The notes under the pieces are model-generated. The model saw only the letters and a program-made list of their open reading frames with translations. It was not told where the DNA came from and ran no database searches. A stretch of 64,000 nt of DNA from Lysobacter sp. KIS68-7 (GTDB lineage: Bacteria > Pseudomonadota > Gammaproteobacteria > Xanthomonadales > Xanthomonadaceae). The translations under genes were made by a program, and so were the position numbers. The stretch is taken from the NCBI RefSeq assembly GCF_021284745.1, contig NZ_CP089925.1, positions 1,054,001 through 1,118,000 of the forward strand, read 5' to 3'. This document shows positions 45,467-53,469 of the stretch, piece after piece; position 1 is the first letter of the stretch; each line of letters begins with the position of its first letter.

Positions 45467-47133
45467 CGCCCGTGCTCCGCGCCGCACGCATCGGACGCGT
45501 GCTGTTGCGCTATCGCCTCGACGATCTGCTGGACGACACGCCGGTCGAACCCTGGCTGCGCCTGATGCGTCCTTTCGTGCCGAGTGCGTCGCGCGAGATC
45601 GCGGCGCAATCGCGCGGCGCGCGCCTGCGCCTGGCCTTGCAGGAACTCGGCCCGATCTTCGTCAAGTTCGGCCAGATCCTGTCCACGCGGCGCGACCTCG
45701 TGCCGCCGGACATCGCCCAGGAACTCACGCTGCTGCAGGACCGCGTCGCGCCCTTCGACGGCAACATGGCGCGCACGTTGGTGGAGCAGTCGCTCGCGCG
45801 GCCGATCGACGTCGCCTTCGCCAGCTTCGACACGACTCCGCTCGCATCGGCCTCCATCGCGCAGGTGCATGCGGCGACCTTGCATCCCGTGGGCGATGCG
45901 CCGCCGCGCGAAGTGGTGGTGAAGGTGTTGCGCCCCGGCATCGACAAGCAGATTTCCGCCGACGTCGCGCTGCTCAAGTCCATGGCCGCGCTGGTGGATC
46001 GCACGCATCCGTCCGCCGACAAGATCCGCCCGCGCGAGATCGTCGCCGAGATCGAGAACACGCTCGCCGCGGAACTCGACCTGCAGCGCGAAGCGGCGAA
46101 CGCCTCGGTGCTGCGCCGCAACTGGCTGGATTCGAAGGACCTGTACGTCCCCGAGCCGATCTGGTCGCACACCGCCGAACGCGCGCTGACGATGGAACGC
46201 GTGCGCGGCATCCCGAGCGACGACATCGCCGCGCTCGACGCCGCCGGCATCGACCGCAAGGCGCTCGCGGCCAAGGGCGTGCGCGTGTTCTACACGCAAG
46301 TGTTCCGCGACAACTTCTTCCACGCCGATGCGCACGCCGGCAATATCTGGGTGGATTCCGAGCGCAAGACGGATCCGCGCTTCATCGCGCTGGACTTCGG
46401 CATCATGGGGCAGCTCTCCAGCGAGGATCAGTACTACCTCGCCGAGAACTTCATGGCGATCTTCAACCGCGACTACCGCCGCATCGCCGAGTTGCACGTG
46501 CAGGCCGGCTGGATGCCTTCGCACATCCGCATCGACGAGCTCGAGGCGGCGGCGCGCGCGGTGTGCGAGCCGTATTTCACGCGGCCGCTGTCGGAGATCT
46601 CGCTGGCCGAAGTGCTGATGAAGCTGTTCCGCACCGCGCAGCGCTACGAGCTCACCTTGCAGCCGCAGTTGATCCTGCTGCAGAAGACGCTGCTCAACAT
46701 CGAAGGCGTCGGGCGCCAGCTCGATCCCAACATCGACATCTGGGCGGTCGCGCGCCCGGTGCTGGAACGCATCCTCGTGGAGCGTTACAGCCCGCAGCAA
46801 CTCGCCGCCGAATTCCGCAAGCGCCTGCCCGAGATGGTGACGCGCGCGCCGGAAATGCCGCGCCTGCTGCACGCCTGGCTCACGCAGCAGGTGGAAGGCA
46901 AGCACGCGCTCAACATGCGTTCGCAGGACATCCGCGAGCTCAACAGCACGATCCGGCGCGCGCAGCGGCGCGTGATCGCCGCGATCCTCGGCGTGGGCCT
47001 GTTGGTGGTCGCGGCGGTGTTGTACGGGTTGGAAGCGGGTGGCCCGCGCGTGCTCGGTGTGTCGGCTGCGGTTTGGGTCGCCGGCATCGGCGGGATCTGG
47101 GCCCTGCTCGCGGCCTGGCCACGCAGGAAGTGA
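45463..47133 (+). CDS. ubiB: UbiB: atypical kinase/ATPase for ubiquinone biosynthesis
   Basis: 556 residues, GTG start in a GTGA overlap with ubiJ. It has the ABC1/ADCK hallmarks: the KxGQ motif ([11 protein letters not shown]), the Ala-rich nucleotide loop ([12 protein letters not shown]) in place of a Gly-rich loop, [12 protein letters not shown], and LDFGIMGQL. Two C-terminal hydrophobic helices ([19 protein letters not shown] and [20 protein letters not shown]) anchor it to the inner membrane. It helps move polyprenyl intermediates for the Ubi complex. Confidence 0.96.
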   Translation: MTPVLRAARIGRVLLRYRLDDLLDDTPVEPWLRLMRPFVPSASREIAAQSRGARLRLALQELGPIFVKFGQILSTRRDLVPPDIAQELTLLQDRVAPFDGNMARTLVEQSLARPIDVAFASFDTTPLASASIAQVHAATLHPVGDAPPREVVVKVLRPGIDKQISADVALLKSMAALVDRTHPSADKIRPREIVAEIENTLAAELDLQREAANASVLRRNWLDSKDLYVPEPIWSHTAERALTMERVRGIPSDDIAALDAAGIDRKALAAKGVRVFYTQVFRDNFFHADAHAGNIWVDSERKTDPRFIALDFGIMGQLSSEDQYYLAENFMAIFNRDYRRIAELHVQAGWMPSHIRIDELEAAARAVCEPYFTRPLSEISLAEVLMKLFRTAQRYELTLQPQLILLQKTLLNIEGVGRQLDPNIDIWAVARPVLERILVERYSPQQLAAEFRKRLPEMVTRAPEMPRLLHAWLTQQVEGKHALNMRSQDIRELNSTIRRAQRRVIAAILGVGLLVVAAVLYGLEAGGPRVLGVSAAVWVAGIGGIWALLAAWPRRK

Positions 47134-47138
47134 CGTCG

Positions 47139-47855
47139 ATGGAAGGCGAGGCGCCTTCGGCGCTCGCGGTGCTGTTTCGCGACGACGCGCTGGCGGTGGT
47201 CGACAAACCTGCGGGCCTGATGGTCCACGACAGTGCGCTCGCGCGCGGCGAAACCGACTTCGCCGCCGATCGACTGCGTGAACAGTTCTCGCGCCCGATC
47301 TTCCTCGTGCATCGCCTCGACCGTGCGACGAGCGGTTGCCTGCTGCTCGCTTTCGATCGCGACATCGCCTCCGCCCTCGGCAAGACCCTGATGGTGCGCG
47401 ACGTGGAGAAGGATTACCTCGCGGTGTGCCGCGGCTGGCCGGCCGAGGAGCGCTTCACCATCGACCATCCGCTCGACGGCGGCCCGGGCAAGCCGGTGAA
47501 GAAGCCGGCGCAGACCAGCTTCGAACGCCTGGCCACGTGCGAGCTGGAGATGCCGTCCGCGGGGTTTCCGACTTCACGCTACGCGTTGTTGCGCGCACAT
47601 CCGCTGACGGGGCGTTTCCGCCAGATCCGCCGCCACCTCAAGCACGTCTCGCACCATCTGATCGGCGACACGAGCCACGGCGACGGGCGCCACAACCGTG
47701 CCTTCCGCATGATGGGCATCCATCGGATGTTGCTGCATGCGCGACGCTTGGCGTTCGACCATCCCGCAACGGGCGCGCGCATCGAAGTGCGCGCGCCGCT
47801 GGATGCGGAATTTGCGAAGGCGTTGGTGTTGTTCGGCGACGTGCCGGGCGCCTGA
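47139..47855 (+). CDS. RluA-family pseudouridine synthase (TruC-like)
   Basis: 238 residues, consistent with TruC, which makes pseudouridine 65 in tRNA. The catalytic Asp61 is in LVHRLDRATSG. VVDKPAGLMVH lies near the N-terminus and TGRFRQIRRHLKHV and MMGIHRMLLHARRLAF near the C-terminus. No S4 domain is present, unlike RluC/D. It begins 5 bases after the ubiB stop. Its stop abuts the convergent DUF2059 gene. Confidence 0.88.
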   Translation: MEGEAPSALAVLFRDDALAVVDKPAGLMVHDSALARGETDFAADRLREQFSRPIFLVHRLDRATSGCLLLAFDRDIASALGKTLMVRDVEKDYLAVCRGWPAEERFTIDHPLDGGPGKPVKKPAQTSFERLATCELEMPSAGFPTSRYALLRAHPLTGRFRQIRRHLKHVSHHLIGDTSHGDGRHNRAFRMMGIHRMLLHARRLAFDHPATGARIEVRAPLDAEFAKALVLFGDVPGA

Positions 47856-48368
47856 TTACTGCACGTCGACGGGAACAGGGTCGGCCTGCGCGGCCATTTC
47901 CTTCTGCAGATCCTGCTGCATCTGCTGCAGCATCGGCACGACGAGGTCCTGCATCGCCGTCATCGTCTTCTGCATCGCCACCGGCATCCTTTCGATGAAG
48001 TGCTGGCCGGCGGGCGAGCCGTAGAAGGCAATCAGTGCATCCACGTCCGCGCTGTCGAAGGATTCCGCGTAGATCTTGCGGAAGAGCGGCGCGATCTTGT
48101 CCCACGCCAGCGTTTCGCGCACGCGCGTGCGGCTGATGGCCATGACGCGATCGAGCCTGGCCTTTTCCTCGGCGCTCATCGGCTTGTCGGCGGTCATCTT
48201 CGCGATCATCTGGTCCTGCATGGTTTCCATCTGGCCCAGCGTGGTCTCGAGCGTCTGGCGCGTGTGCATGACGTCGAACAGGCGATCGACTTGCGCATCG
48301 GTCGGCGTGCCGGCGAAGGCGAGCGGCGCGGCAAGCGCGAGGGCGATGGAAAGGACGAGACGGCGCAT
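47856..48368 (-). CDS. DUF2059 secreted protein
   Basis: 170 residues with a signal peptide (MRRLVLSIALALAAPLAFA). The mature part is helical and matches DUF2059: a TQVDRLFDVMHTRQTL-like start (DAQVDRLFDVM), then IYAESFDSADVDALIAFYGSPAG, and a C-terminus of Met/Gln-rich helices (MQKTMTAMQDLVVPMLQQMQ). Function unknown; periplasmic location is likely. The ATG at 48368 is preferred since upstream residues lack signal features. It is divergent from arfB. Confidence 0.85.
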   Translation of the reverse strand: MRRLVLSIALALAAPLAFAGTPTDAQVDRLFDVMHTRQTLETTLGQMETMQDQMIAKMTADKPMSAEEKARLDRVMAISRTRVRETLAWDKIAPLFRKIYAESFDSADVDALIAFYGSPAGQHFIERMPVAMQKTMTAMQDLVVPMLQQMQQDLQKEMAAQADPVPVDVQ

Positions 48369-48401
48369 GTATTCGGGTTCCCCTGGAGAAGGGCGCCATC
48401 G

Positions 48402-48407
48402 TACATT
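48402..48407 (+). promoter_or_regulatory. possible -10 hexamer (TACATT) upstream of arfB
   Basis: TACATT ends 6 bases before the ATG at 48414 and no ribosome-binding site lies between. This fits a leaderless arfB message like others in this window. It is only an inference without transcript data. Confidence 0.35.
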
Positions 48408-48413
48408 TGCCGG

Positions 48414-48833
48414 ATGCTCGAGATCGACGACAAGCTGGCCATCCCCGACGAAGAACTCGTCGAACGCTTCGTGCGTTCGTCGGGTCCCGGCGGGCAGAAC
48501 GTCAACAAGGTCGCCACCGCAGTCGAACTGCGCTTCGACATCGCCGGCTCGCCGAGCCTGCCCGAGCCGGTCCGCGCGCGCCTGCTCGCCAAGCGCGATC
48601 GCCGCGTCACGGATGAAGGCGTGCTGGTCCTGAGCGCGCAGCGCTTCCGTACCCAGGATCGCAATCGGGAAGACGCACGCGAGCGCCTGCGCGCCTTCAT
48701 CGAGAGCGGCCTGCGGGCGCCGAAGCCGCGCATCGCCACGCGGCCGTCGCGCGCCGCCAAACAACGCCGACTGGACGAAAAGCGCGGACGCAGTACGATC
48801 AAACGCGATCGCGCGTCGAAGAACTGGGACTGA
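48414..48833 (+). CDS. arfB: ArfB: alternative ribosome-rescue peptidyl-tRNA hydrolase
   Basis: 139 residues, the normal length of ArfB/YaeJ. The GGQ motif is at 26-28 (SGPGGQNVNKV). The C-terminal basic tail (PSRAAKQRRLDEKRGRSTIKR) enters the mRNA channel of stalled ribosomes. It releases peptides from ribosomes stuck on mRNA without a stop codon. The acyltransferase gene follows 25 bases later. Confidence 0.93.
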   Translation: MLEIDDKLAIPDEELVERFVRSSGPGGQNVNKVATAVELRFDIAGSPSLPEPVRARLLAKRDRRVTDEGVLVLSAQRFRTQDRNREDARERLRAFIESGLRAPKPRIATRPSRAAKQRRLDEKRGRSTIKRDRASKNWD

Positions 48834-48858
48834 TCGCGCGCCGGGGACCCCACACCGC

Positions 48859-49470
48859 ATGCCACGCAAGCCAGACGAGGCGGGTTACATCCTGCCGCTC
48901 CCGCCTTCCGCCCCGCGCGTGAAATCCAGCGCGTTCGGGCGCTGGTTCGGCCGCACCCTCCTGCGCCTGGGCGGCTGGCGCATGGTCGGGGAGTTCCCGG
49001 ACCTGGCGAAGGTGGTCCTGATCGGCGCGCCGCATTCCTCGAACTGGGACGGCATCTGGGGGCTCGGTGCCAAGCTCGCCCTCGGCCTGGACATCCGGAT
49101 CCTCGGCAAGCACCAGCTGTTCTGGTGGCCGCTCGGCCCGATCCTCAGGAAGATCGGGGTGGTGGCCGTCGACCGCAGTGCCGCAAGCGGCGTTGTGGAA
49201 CAAGCTGCGTCAATGATTGCCCAAGCCGATCAGTTCTGGTTCGGCCTGGCGCCCGAGGGCACCCGCAAGCCCGTCGAGCGCTGGAAGCCCGGGTTCTGGA
49301 AAATCGCAAAAGCGGCCAACGTGCCGGTATTGCCTGCGTACTTCCACTATCCGGAGAAAATCATCGGCATCGGGCCGGTCTTTGAGCTTACCGATGACAT
49401 GCCCGGGGACATCGCCCGGATCCGCGCCTGGTACCGCCCTTGGCAGGGCCGCCACCACGGAACCCCCTGA
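48859..49470 (+). CDS. lysophospholipid/glycerophosphate acyltransferase family protein
   Basis: 203 residues, shorter than PlsC (about 245). Block I is PHSSNWD (HxxxxD), block II is near LGKHQLFWWPLGPILRKIG, and block III is APEGTRK. One hydrophobic segment is possible around AKLALGLDI. The acceptor is unknown. It is followed by a hairpin and a sigma54 promoter, so it is probably not in the same unit as the polysaccharide genes to its right. Confidence 0.83.
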   Translation: MPRKPDEAGYILPLPPSAPRVKSSAFGRWFGRTLLRLGGWRMVGEFPDLAKVVLIGAPHSSNWDGIWGLGAKLALGLDIRILGKHQLFWWPLGPILRKIGVVAVDRSAASGVVEQAASMIAQADQFWFGLAPEGTRKPVERWKPGFWKIAKAANVPVLPAYFHYPEKIIGIGPVFELTDDMPGDIARIRAWYRPWQGRHHGTP

Positions 49471-49471
49471 A

Positions 49472-49489
49472 GGGCGGTTTTTTCCGCCC
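49472..49489 (+). terminator. hairpin after the acyltransferase gene
   Basis: GGGCGG-TTTTTT-CCGCCC starts two bases after the TGA stop: a perfect 6-bp stem with a T6 loop. There is no T-run after the stem, so it may act as a weak terminator or mRNA end-stabiliser. It separates the upstream gene from the sigma54 promoter 12 bases later. Confidence 0.4.
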
Positions 49490-49500
49490 GCTGGCCTCCG

Positions 49501-49516
49501 TGGCACGCGGTTTGCG
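49501..49516 (+). promoter_or_regulatory. sigma54 (RpoN) promoter of the polysaccharide cassette
   Basis: TGGCACGCGGTTTGCG matches the consensus TGGCACR-N4-TTGCW at 15 of 16 positions (only the last base differs). It resembles the glnA promoter at 24487 closely (same TGGCACGCGG core). The start site would be near 49527, giving a leader of about 64 bases. A dyad TCAC-ATTTC-GTGA at 49535-49547 lies just inside the leader. Confidence 0.8.
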
Positions 49517-49565
49517 TCTAAACCGGGAAAGCCATCACATTTCGTGACGCAGCGCGGCGGTTCGA

Positions 49566-49587
49566 AGCCCTCACCAGGGGGAGGGCT
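49566..49587 (+). promoter_or_regulatory. hairpin occluding the ribosome-binding site of the epimerase gene
   Basis: AGCCCTC (49566-49572) can pair perfectly with GAGGGCT (49581-49587) around an 8-base loop. The right arm overlaps the Shine-Dalgarno sequence AGGGGGAGGG and ends 3 bases before the ATG at 49591. Folding would block ribosome entry, so the element may regulate translation. Confidence 0.5.
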
Positions 49588-49590
49588 CCC

Positions 49591-50619
49591 ATGCACATCC
49601 TCATTACCGGAGGGGCCGGCTTCATCGGCTCCCACCTCGTCGACCTCCACCTTGCGCGAGGCGACCAGGTCCATGTGGTCGACGATCTGTCGACCGGCGT
49701 GCGCGCGAACCTCGCGGCCCACGACGACAACCCGAACTTCCGCTTCGACGAAGCCGACATCCTGACCTTCGACAAGATCGAACGCGTCGTGGGCTGGGCC
49801 GACCGCATCTACCACCTCGCGGCCGTCGTCGGTGTGTACCGCGTGCTCGCCGAACCGACGAAGGTGCTCGCCACCAACATCGCCGGTTGCGAGCGCCTGC
49901 TGCGCGCCGCGCACGCCGGCAGTTGGAAGCCGCAGGTGGTGCTGGCCTCCAGCTCGGAGGTGTACGGCCACAACGACGAAGAGATCCTGCGCGAAGACCA
50001 GGACCTGTCAGTCAGCACGCGCGCAGGCACGCGTTGGGGTTACTCGGTGAGCAAGATCGCCGACGAAGCGCTGGGTCTGTCGTACGCGCAGCGCTACGGC
50101 ATCCCCGCGGTGATCGCACGCTTCTTCAACACCGTGGGTCCGCGGCAGGTCGGCCGTTACGGCATGGTCGTGCCGCGCTTCGTCTCGGCGGCCGTGCGCA
50201 ACGAACCGATCACGGTCTTCGGCGGCGGCAAGCAGACGCGTTCGTTCTGCGATGCGCGCGACACGGTGGTGGCGCTGGATGCGCTCGCCGACCGCGCGGG
50301 CCGCAACACGGTCGTCGCCAACGTCGGCAACGATCGCGAGATCAGCATCCTGGAACTCGCCGAGCTCGTGATCGAGCGCGCCGGCAGTCGTTCCCCCATC
50401 CAGCACGCCACGCTGCGCGAGGCCTACGGCGAGGATTTCGAAGACATCCGCCGCCGCCGGCCGAGCCTCGCGCGCTTGCGCTCCCTCACCGGGTTCGAAC
50501 ACAAGTTCGCGCTCGAGCGCACGATCGACGATCTGATCGCGATCGAACGCACCAAACTGGAAGAAGGTCGCGATGGCTACTGCACCCTGGTTCGTCCTCA
50601 GTCCGAACGCGCTGCTTAG
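49591..50619 (+). CDS. NAD-dependent sugar-nucleotide epimerase/dehydratase
   Basis: 342-residue extended SDR acting on nucleotide sugars in the cytoplasm. The cofactor motif TGGAGFIGSHL is at residues 5-15, with VVDDLSTGVRANL giving NAD preference. The catalytic YxxxK is GYSVSKIADE, preceded by ASSSEVYGHNDEE. FFNTVGPRQVGRYG and VFGGGKQTRSF are typical of UDP-glucuronate decarboxylase and dTDP-glucose/UDP-sugar epimerases. It likely supplies the activated sugar for the GT2 gene, which it overlaps by 47 bases. Confidence 0.9.
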   Translation: MHILITGGAGFIGSHLVDLHLARGDQVHVVDDLSTGVRANLAAHDDNPNFRFDEADILTFDKIERVVGWADRIYHLAAVVGVYRVLAEPTKVLATNIAGCERLLRAAHAGSWKPQVVLASSSEVYGHNDEEILREDQDLSVSTRAGTRWGYSVSKIADEALGLSYAQRYGIPAVIARFFNTVGPRQVGRYGMVVPRFVSAAVRNEPITVFGGGKQTRSFCDARDTVVALDALADRAGRNTVVANVGNDREISILELAELVIERAGSRSPIQHATLREAYGEDFEDIRRRRPSLARLRSLTGFEHKFALERTIDDLIAIERTKLEEGRDGYCTLVRPQSERAA

Positions 50620-51952
50620 TGCGGTCGGCCTGCTGCGCGGGCCCGACAAGACGGTCCCCACGCCGGCGCTGGACTGGCGCGCGGCGATCGTCGACGTCGT
50701 CATCCCGGCATTCAAGGAAGAAGACAACATCATCCATTGCCTGGCGTCGATCGCGCGCCAGAGCTTTGCGCCGCGCAACATCATCCTCGTCGACGACGGT
50801 GGCAAGGACCGCACCGTGCCGCGCGCGCGCGAGTTCGCCGCGGCGGCCGGGCTCAACCTGACGGTGATCGAACGCGCGTCCTCGATCGGCAAGACGCCGA
50901 CGATCAAGCGCCAGGCGCGCGAATTCGACTGCGACGTGGAGTTCATCCTCGACGGCGACACCTTCCTGGAATCGCCGAACTACATCGAACGCTGCGTGCA
51001 GGAGCTCTACCAGGGCGTCGGCATCGCCAGCGCCTGCGGCAACATCCTGCCGATGCGGCCCGCCGACCGGCATGCGCTGGCGCAGACGCGCGATTTCCAG
51101 CAATGGCACGGTGCGCAGCAGTACGACGATCCGCACGCAAAGCGCGGCCCGTTGCACGGCCTGTGGTGGTGGATCACCAATACCTACCGCGAATGCCTGT
51201 ATTCGTTCCTGCAGCGCTTCGTCTACAAGGGCCAGATGGTGTTTTTCGGCAGCATCACCAACCCGGTGGGCTGCGCGGTGGCGTATCGCCGCAAGTACAT
51301 CAAGGACCTGTTCGACCACTACGAGCCGATCTTCGGCGACGACCTCACCAACTCCGAAGACATCTTCATCGGCTTCGCGCTGAACAACGAGGGCTACCGC
51401 AACATCCAGCTGCAGGACGTGCTCGCGCGATCGGAAGAGCCTGAAGTGCAGCGCCTGCCGCGGCAGGTGTACCTGTGGTCGTCCTCGTTCCTGCAAAGCT
51501 GCTACTACTTCGACGCGCTGATGCGCTCGCCGTTCAAGAGCTTCAAGCGGAGCCGCCGCAACGCCCGCGACAAGGAGGCGGGCGTGCAGGACCTGCGGCT
51601 GATCAAGGAACAGTACCGCCAGACCTTCGGCGAAAAGGAAACAAAGGTATACGGCCGCCCGATCGGTTGGGCGATGTTCCTCGGTGCGCTCGAGAAGGTC
51701 GGGTTCCCCACCGCACTCGTCATCATGCTCATCCTGCGCATGTGGGAGCCACTTGCGGTCACGGTGCTGGCGGAGATGATCGTGTCGCTGACCGTGCTGT
51801 TCGTGGGCAGCAAGGGACAACGCTTCTCGATGCTGCTCAAGGGCATCGCGGTGACGCCGGTGCGCTACGTGCTGATCGTCGCCGACACCTTCACGATGGC
51901 GCGCTTCGCCATCGATCTGTGGATCACGGGGAATCGCAAATGGCGCAAGTGA
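50573..51952 (+). CDS. processive-type glycosyltransferase family 2, membrane-bound
   Basis: 459 residues. The GT-A domain starts VDVVIPAFKEEDNI (about residue 41). LVDDGGKDRTV and FILDGDTFLE supply the DxD-type metal residues. A GDDLTNSEDIFIGFAL segment (about 255-270) matches the ED motif of hyaluronan/chitin-type synthases. At the QxxRW position the protein reads QVYLW (Gln298 to Trp302), so the Arg is Leu. C-terminal helices (about 360-460) anchor it in the inner membrane. ATG 50573 has GAAGG before it and overlaps the epimerase end. It probably polymerises or adds sugar for the outer-membrane partner. Confidence 0.88.
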   Translation: MATAPWFVLSPNALLSAVGLLRGPDKTVPTPALDWRAAIVDVVIPAFKEEDNIIHCLASIARQSFAPRNIILVDDGGKDRTVPRAREFAAAAGLNLTVIERASSIGKTPTIKRQAREFDCDVEFILDGDTFLESPNYIERCVQELYQGVGIASACGNILPMRPADRHALAQTRDFQQWHGAQQYDDPHAKRGPLHGLWWWITNTYRECLYSFLQRFVYKGQMVFFGSITNPVGCAVAYRRKYIKDLFDHYEPIFGDDLTNSEDIFIGFALNNEGYRNIQLQDVLARSEEPEVQRLPRQVYLWSSSFLQSCYYFDALMRSPFKSFKRSRRNARDKEAGVQDLRLIKEQYRQTFGEKETKVYGRPIGWAMFLGALEKVGFPTALVIMLILRMWEPLAVTVLAEMIVSLTVLFVGSKGQRFSMLLKGIAVTPVRYVLIVADTFTMARFAIDLWITGNRKWRK

Positions 51953-53469
51953 CTTCCATGCGCGCGCCGCTGGTGGCCGCGATTGCGCTCGCGCTGGGCC
52001 TGGCCGCGCTGCCGGCCCTTGCGCAGGATCCGATGCTGCTGCGCCAGCAGGCGCGCGAACTGGCGTGGGCCGGGCGCACCGGACAGGCGCTGCACCTGCT
52101 CGATCAGCATCTTGCGCAACATCCCGACGACCGCGACGCCTTGCTCGATCGCGCGCGCTGGCTCGCATGGAACGGCGATTACGCCGCGTCCATCGAATCG
52201 CTCGACAAGCTTGGCGGCGACGATGCCGAAATGCGCGCGCTGCGTGCGCGCGTGCAGGCGTGGGCGGGACGCCGCGACGCGGCGCTCGCGCTCAACACGC
52301 CGCTGTACGATCGCGAGCATCTCGCCGTGCAGCCGTACAGCACGCAGGTCGCCTCCGCGTCCAACGATGCCATCGCGGCGCCCACGGAAGACGAATACGG
52401 CATCGCGTGGACCCAGGCCCTCGCCGAACGCCTCGGCGAGCGTCCCGAACTTGCGCTGGAACCGCTCGCCACCGTGCAGCGCCTGCAGCCGGGTTCGAAG
52501 GACACGCTCTCGCTCGAAGACGCCGTGCGCCTGCCCTTGTATTCCTACATCGGCATGCCGGCCTCGACGTACACCGATTCGGACGACATCGACATCCGCG
52601 GGCGCAGCCTGGAAGCGAACATGCGCGTGTCCGACCTGGTGCGCGTGCTCGCCGATGGCACGCGGCGCACGCACCAGGCCACGTTGAACGGTCCCTTCGC
52701 CCCCATCGGCGGCGGCGATTCGATCGACGAAATGCGCGCGGGCGTCGGTGCGCGCCTGTCGCTCACGACGGACGTGGCGATCGAAGCCTGGGGCGGCACG
52801 TCGCGGCTCGACTTCCAGAACAGCGGCAGCGACAGCGCCGCCATCGGTCGCCTGCTGCTCTCTCACCGCGCGACGGACGATTTCAGCTACACCGCCGGGC
52901 TGGAACGCGATCGCGTCGCCTATTCGCCGCGCGCGCTGTCGCTCGGCATCATGCGCGACTCGGGCTACTTCGACGCGCGCCTGACGCCGACTTTGCGCGA
53001 CAACATCTCCGTGCGCCTGGCCGCCGACAACTTCAGCGACAACAACCGTCGCCATGCGATCACGGCCGACTGGCGCCACCAGGTGTATCGCGGCACGCAG
53101 GCCTACGTGGACGTGGGCGTGCAGGGCGATTGGCTCGGTTACTCCGGCGATCCGCACAACGGCTACTACAGCCCGAGCGATTACCGACGTTTTGCCCCGA
53201 TCGTGTCGAGCTACATCGCGTTCGGCCCCGAGGTCTCGCTCTACCTGTCGGGCGCCGTGGGCGTGCAGCGCGACGAAACCTTCGACGGCTGGAAGCGCGC
53301 GACCGACTTCGGCGTCGGCCTGACCTTCGGCATCTTCAGCCATTGGCAGGTGGTCGCGAACGCCGGCTACAGCGAACGCCTCAACGAGTTCGGCAAGTAC
53401 AACGGTCGCTCGTTCGGCGTGCAGATGCGCTATCGCTTCTGCGAATTCAACATGGGCCGCTGCCCCTGA
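51940..53469 (+). CDS. outer-membrane beta-barrel protein with TPR repeats (YaiO-like exporter)
   Basis: 509 residues (ATG 51940, with GGGGAA before it; ATG 51958 is an alternative). A signal peptide (APLVAAIALALGLAALPALA) is followed by two to three TPR-like helical repeats (about 28-115: ARELAWAGRTGQALHLLDQHL, then LLDRARWLAWNGDYAASIESL). The C-terminal part from about residue 215 is a beta-barrel of alternating amphipathic strands ending MRYRFCEFNMGRCP. TPR plus barrel is the architecture of polysaccharide export proteins (PgaA, BcsC, AlgK/AlgE, YaiO). It overlaps the GT2 stop, so the polymer is probably exported here. It ends against the convergent lysR gene. Confidence 0.85.
   Translation: MAQVTSMRAPLVAAIALALGLAALPALAQDPMLLRQQARELAWAGRTGQALHLLDQHLAQHPDDRDALLDRARWLAWNGDYAASIESLDKLGGDDAEMRALRARVQAWAGRRDAALALNTPLYDREHLAVQPYSTQVASASNDAIAAPTEDEYGIAWTQALAERLGERPELALEPLATVQRLQPGSKDTLSLEDAVRLPLYSYIGMPASTYTDSDDIDIRGRSLEANMRVSDLVRVLADGTRRTHQATLNGPFAPIGGGDSIDEMRAGVGARLSLTTDVAIEAWGGTSRLDFQNSGSDSAAIGRLLLSHRATDDFSYTAGLERDRVAYSPRALSLGIMRDSGYFDARLTPTLRDNISVRLAADNFSDNNRRHAITADWRHQVYRGTQAYVDVGVQGDWLGYSGDPHNGYYSPSDYRRFAPIVSSYIAFGPEVSLYLSGAVGVQRDETFDGWKRATDFGVGLTFGIFSHWQVVANAGYSERLNEFGKYNGRSFGVQMRYRFCEFNMGRCP

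Noticed and set aside
49560..49576. tRNA 3'-end-like string (GGTTCGAAGCC followed by CTCACCA)
   Set aside because: The T-stem does not pair beyond two bases, and no D-arm, anticodon arm or acceptor partner is found upstream. It is part of the epimerase leader.
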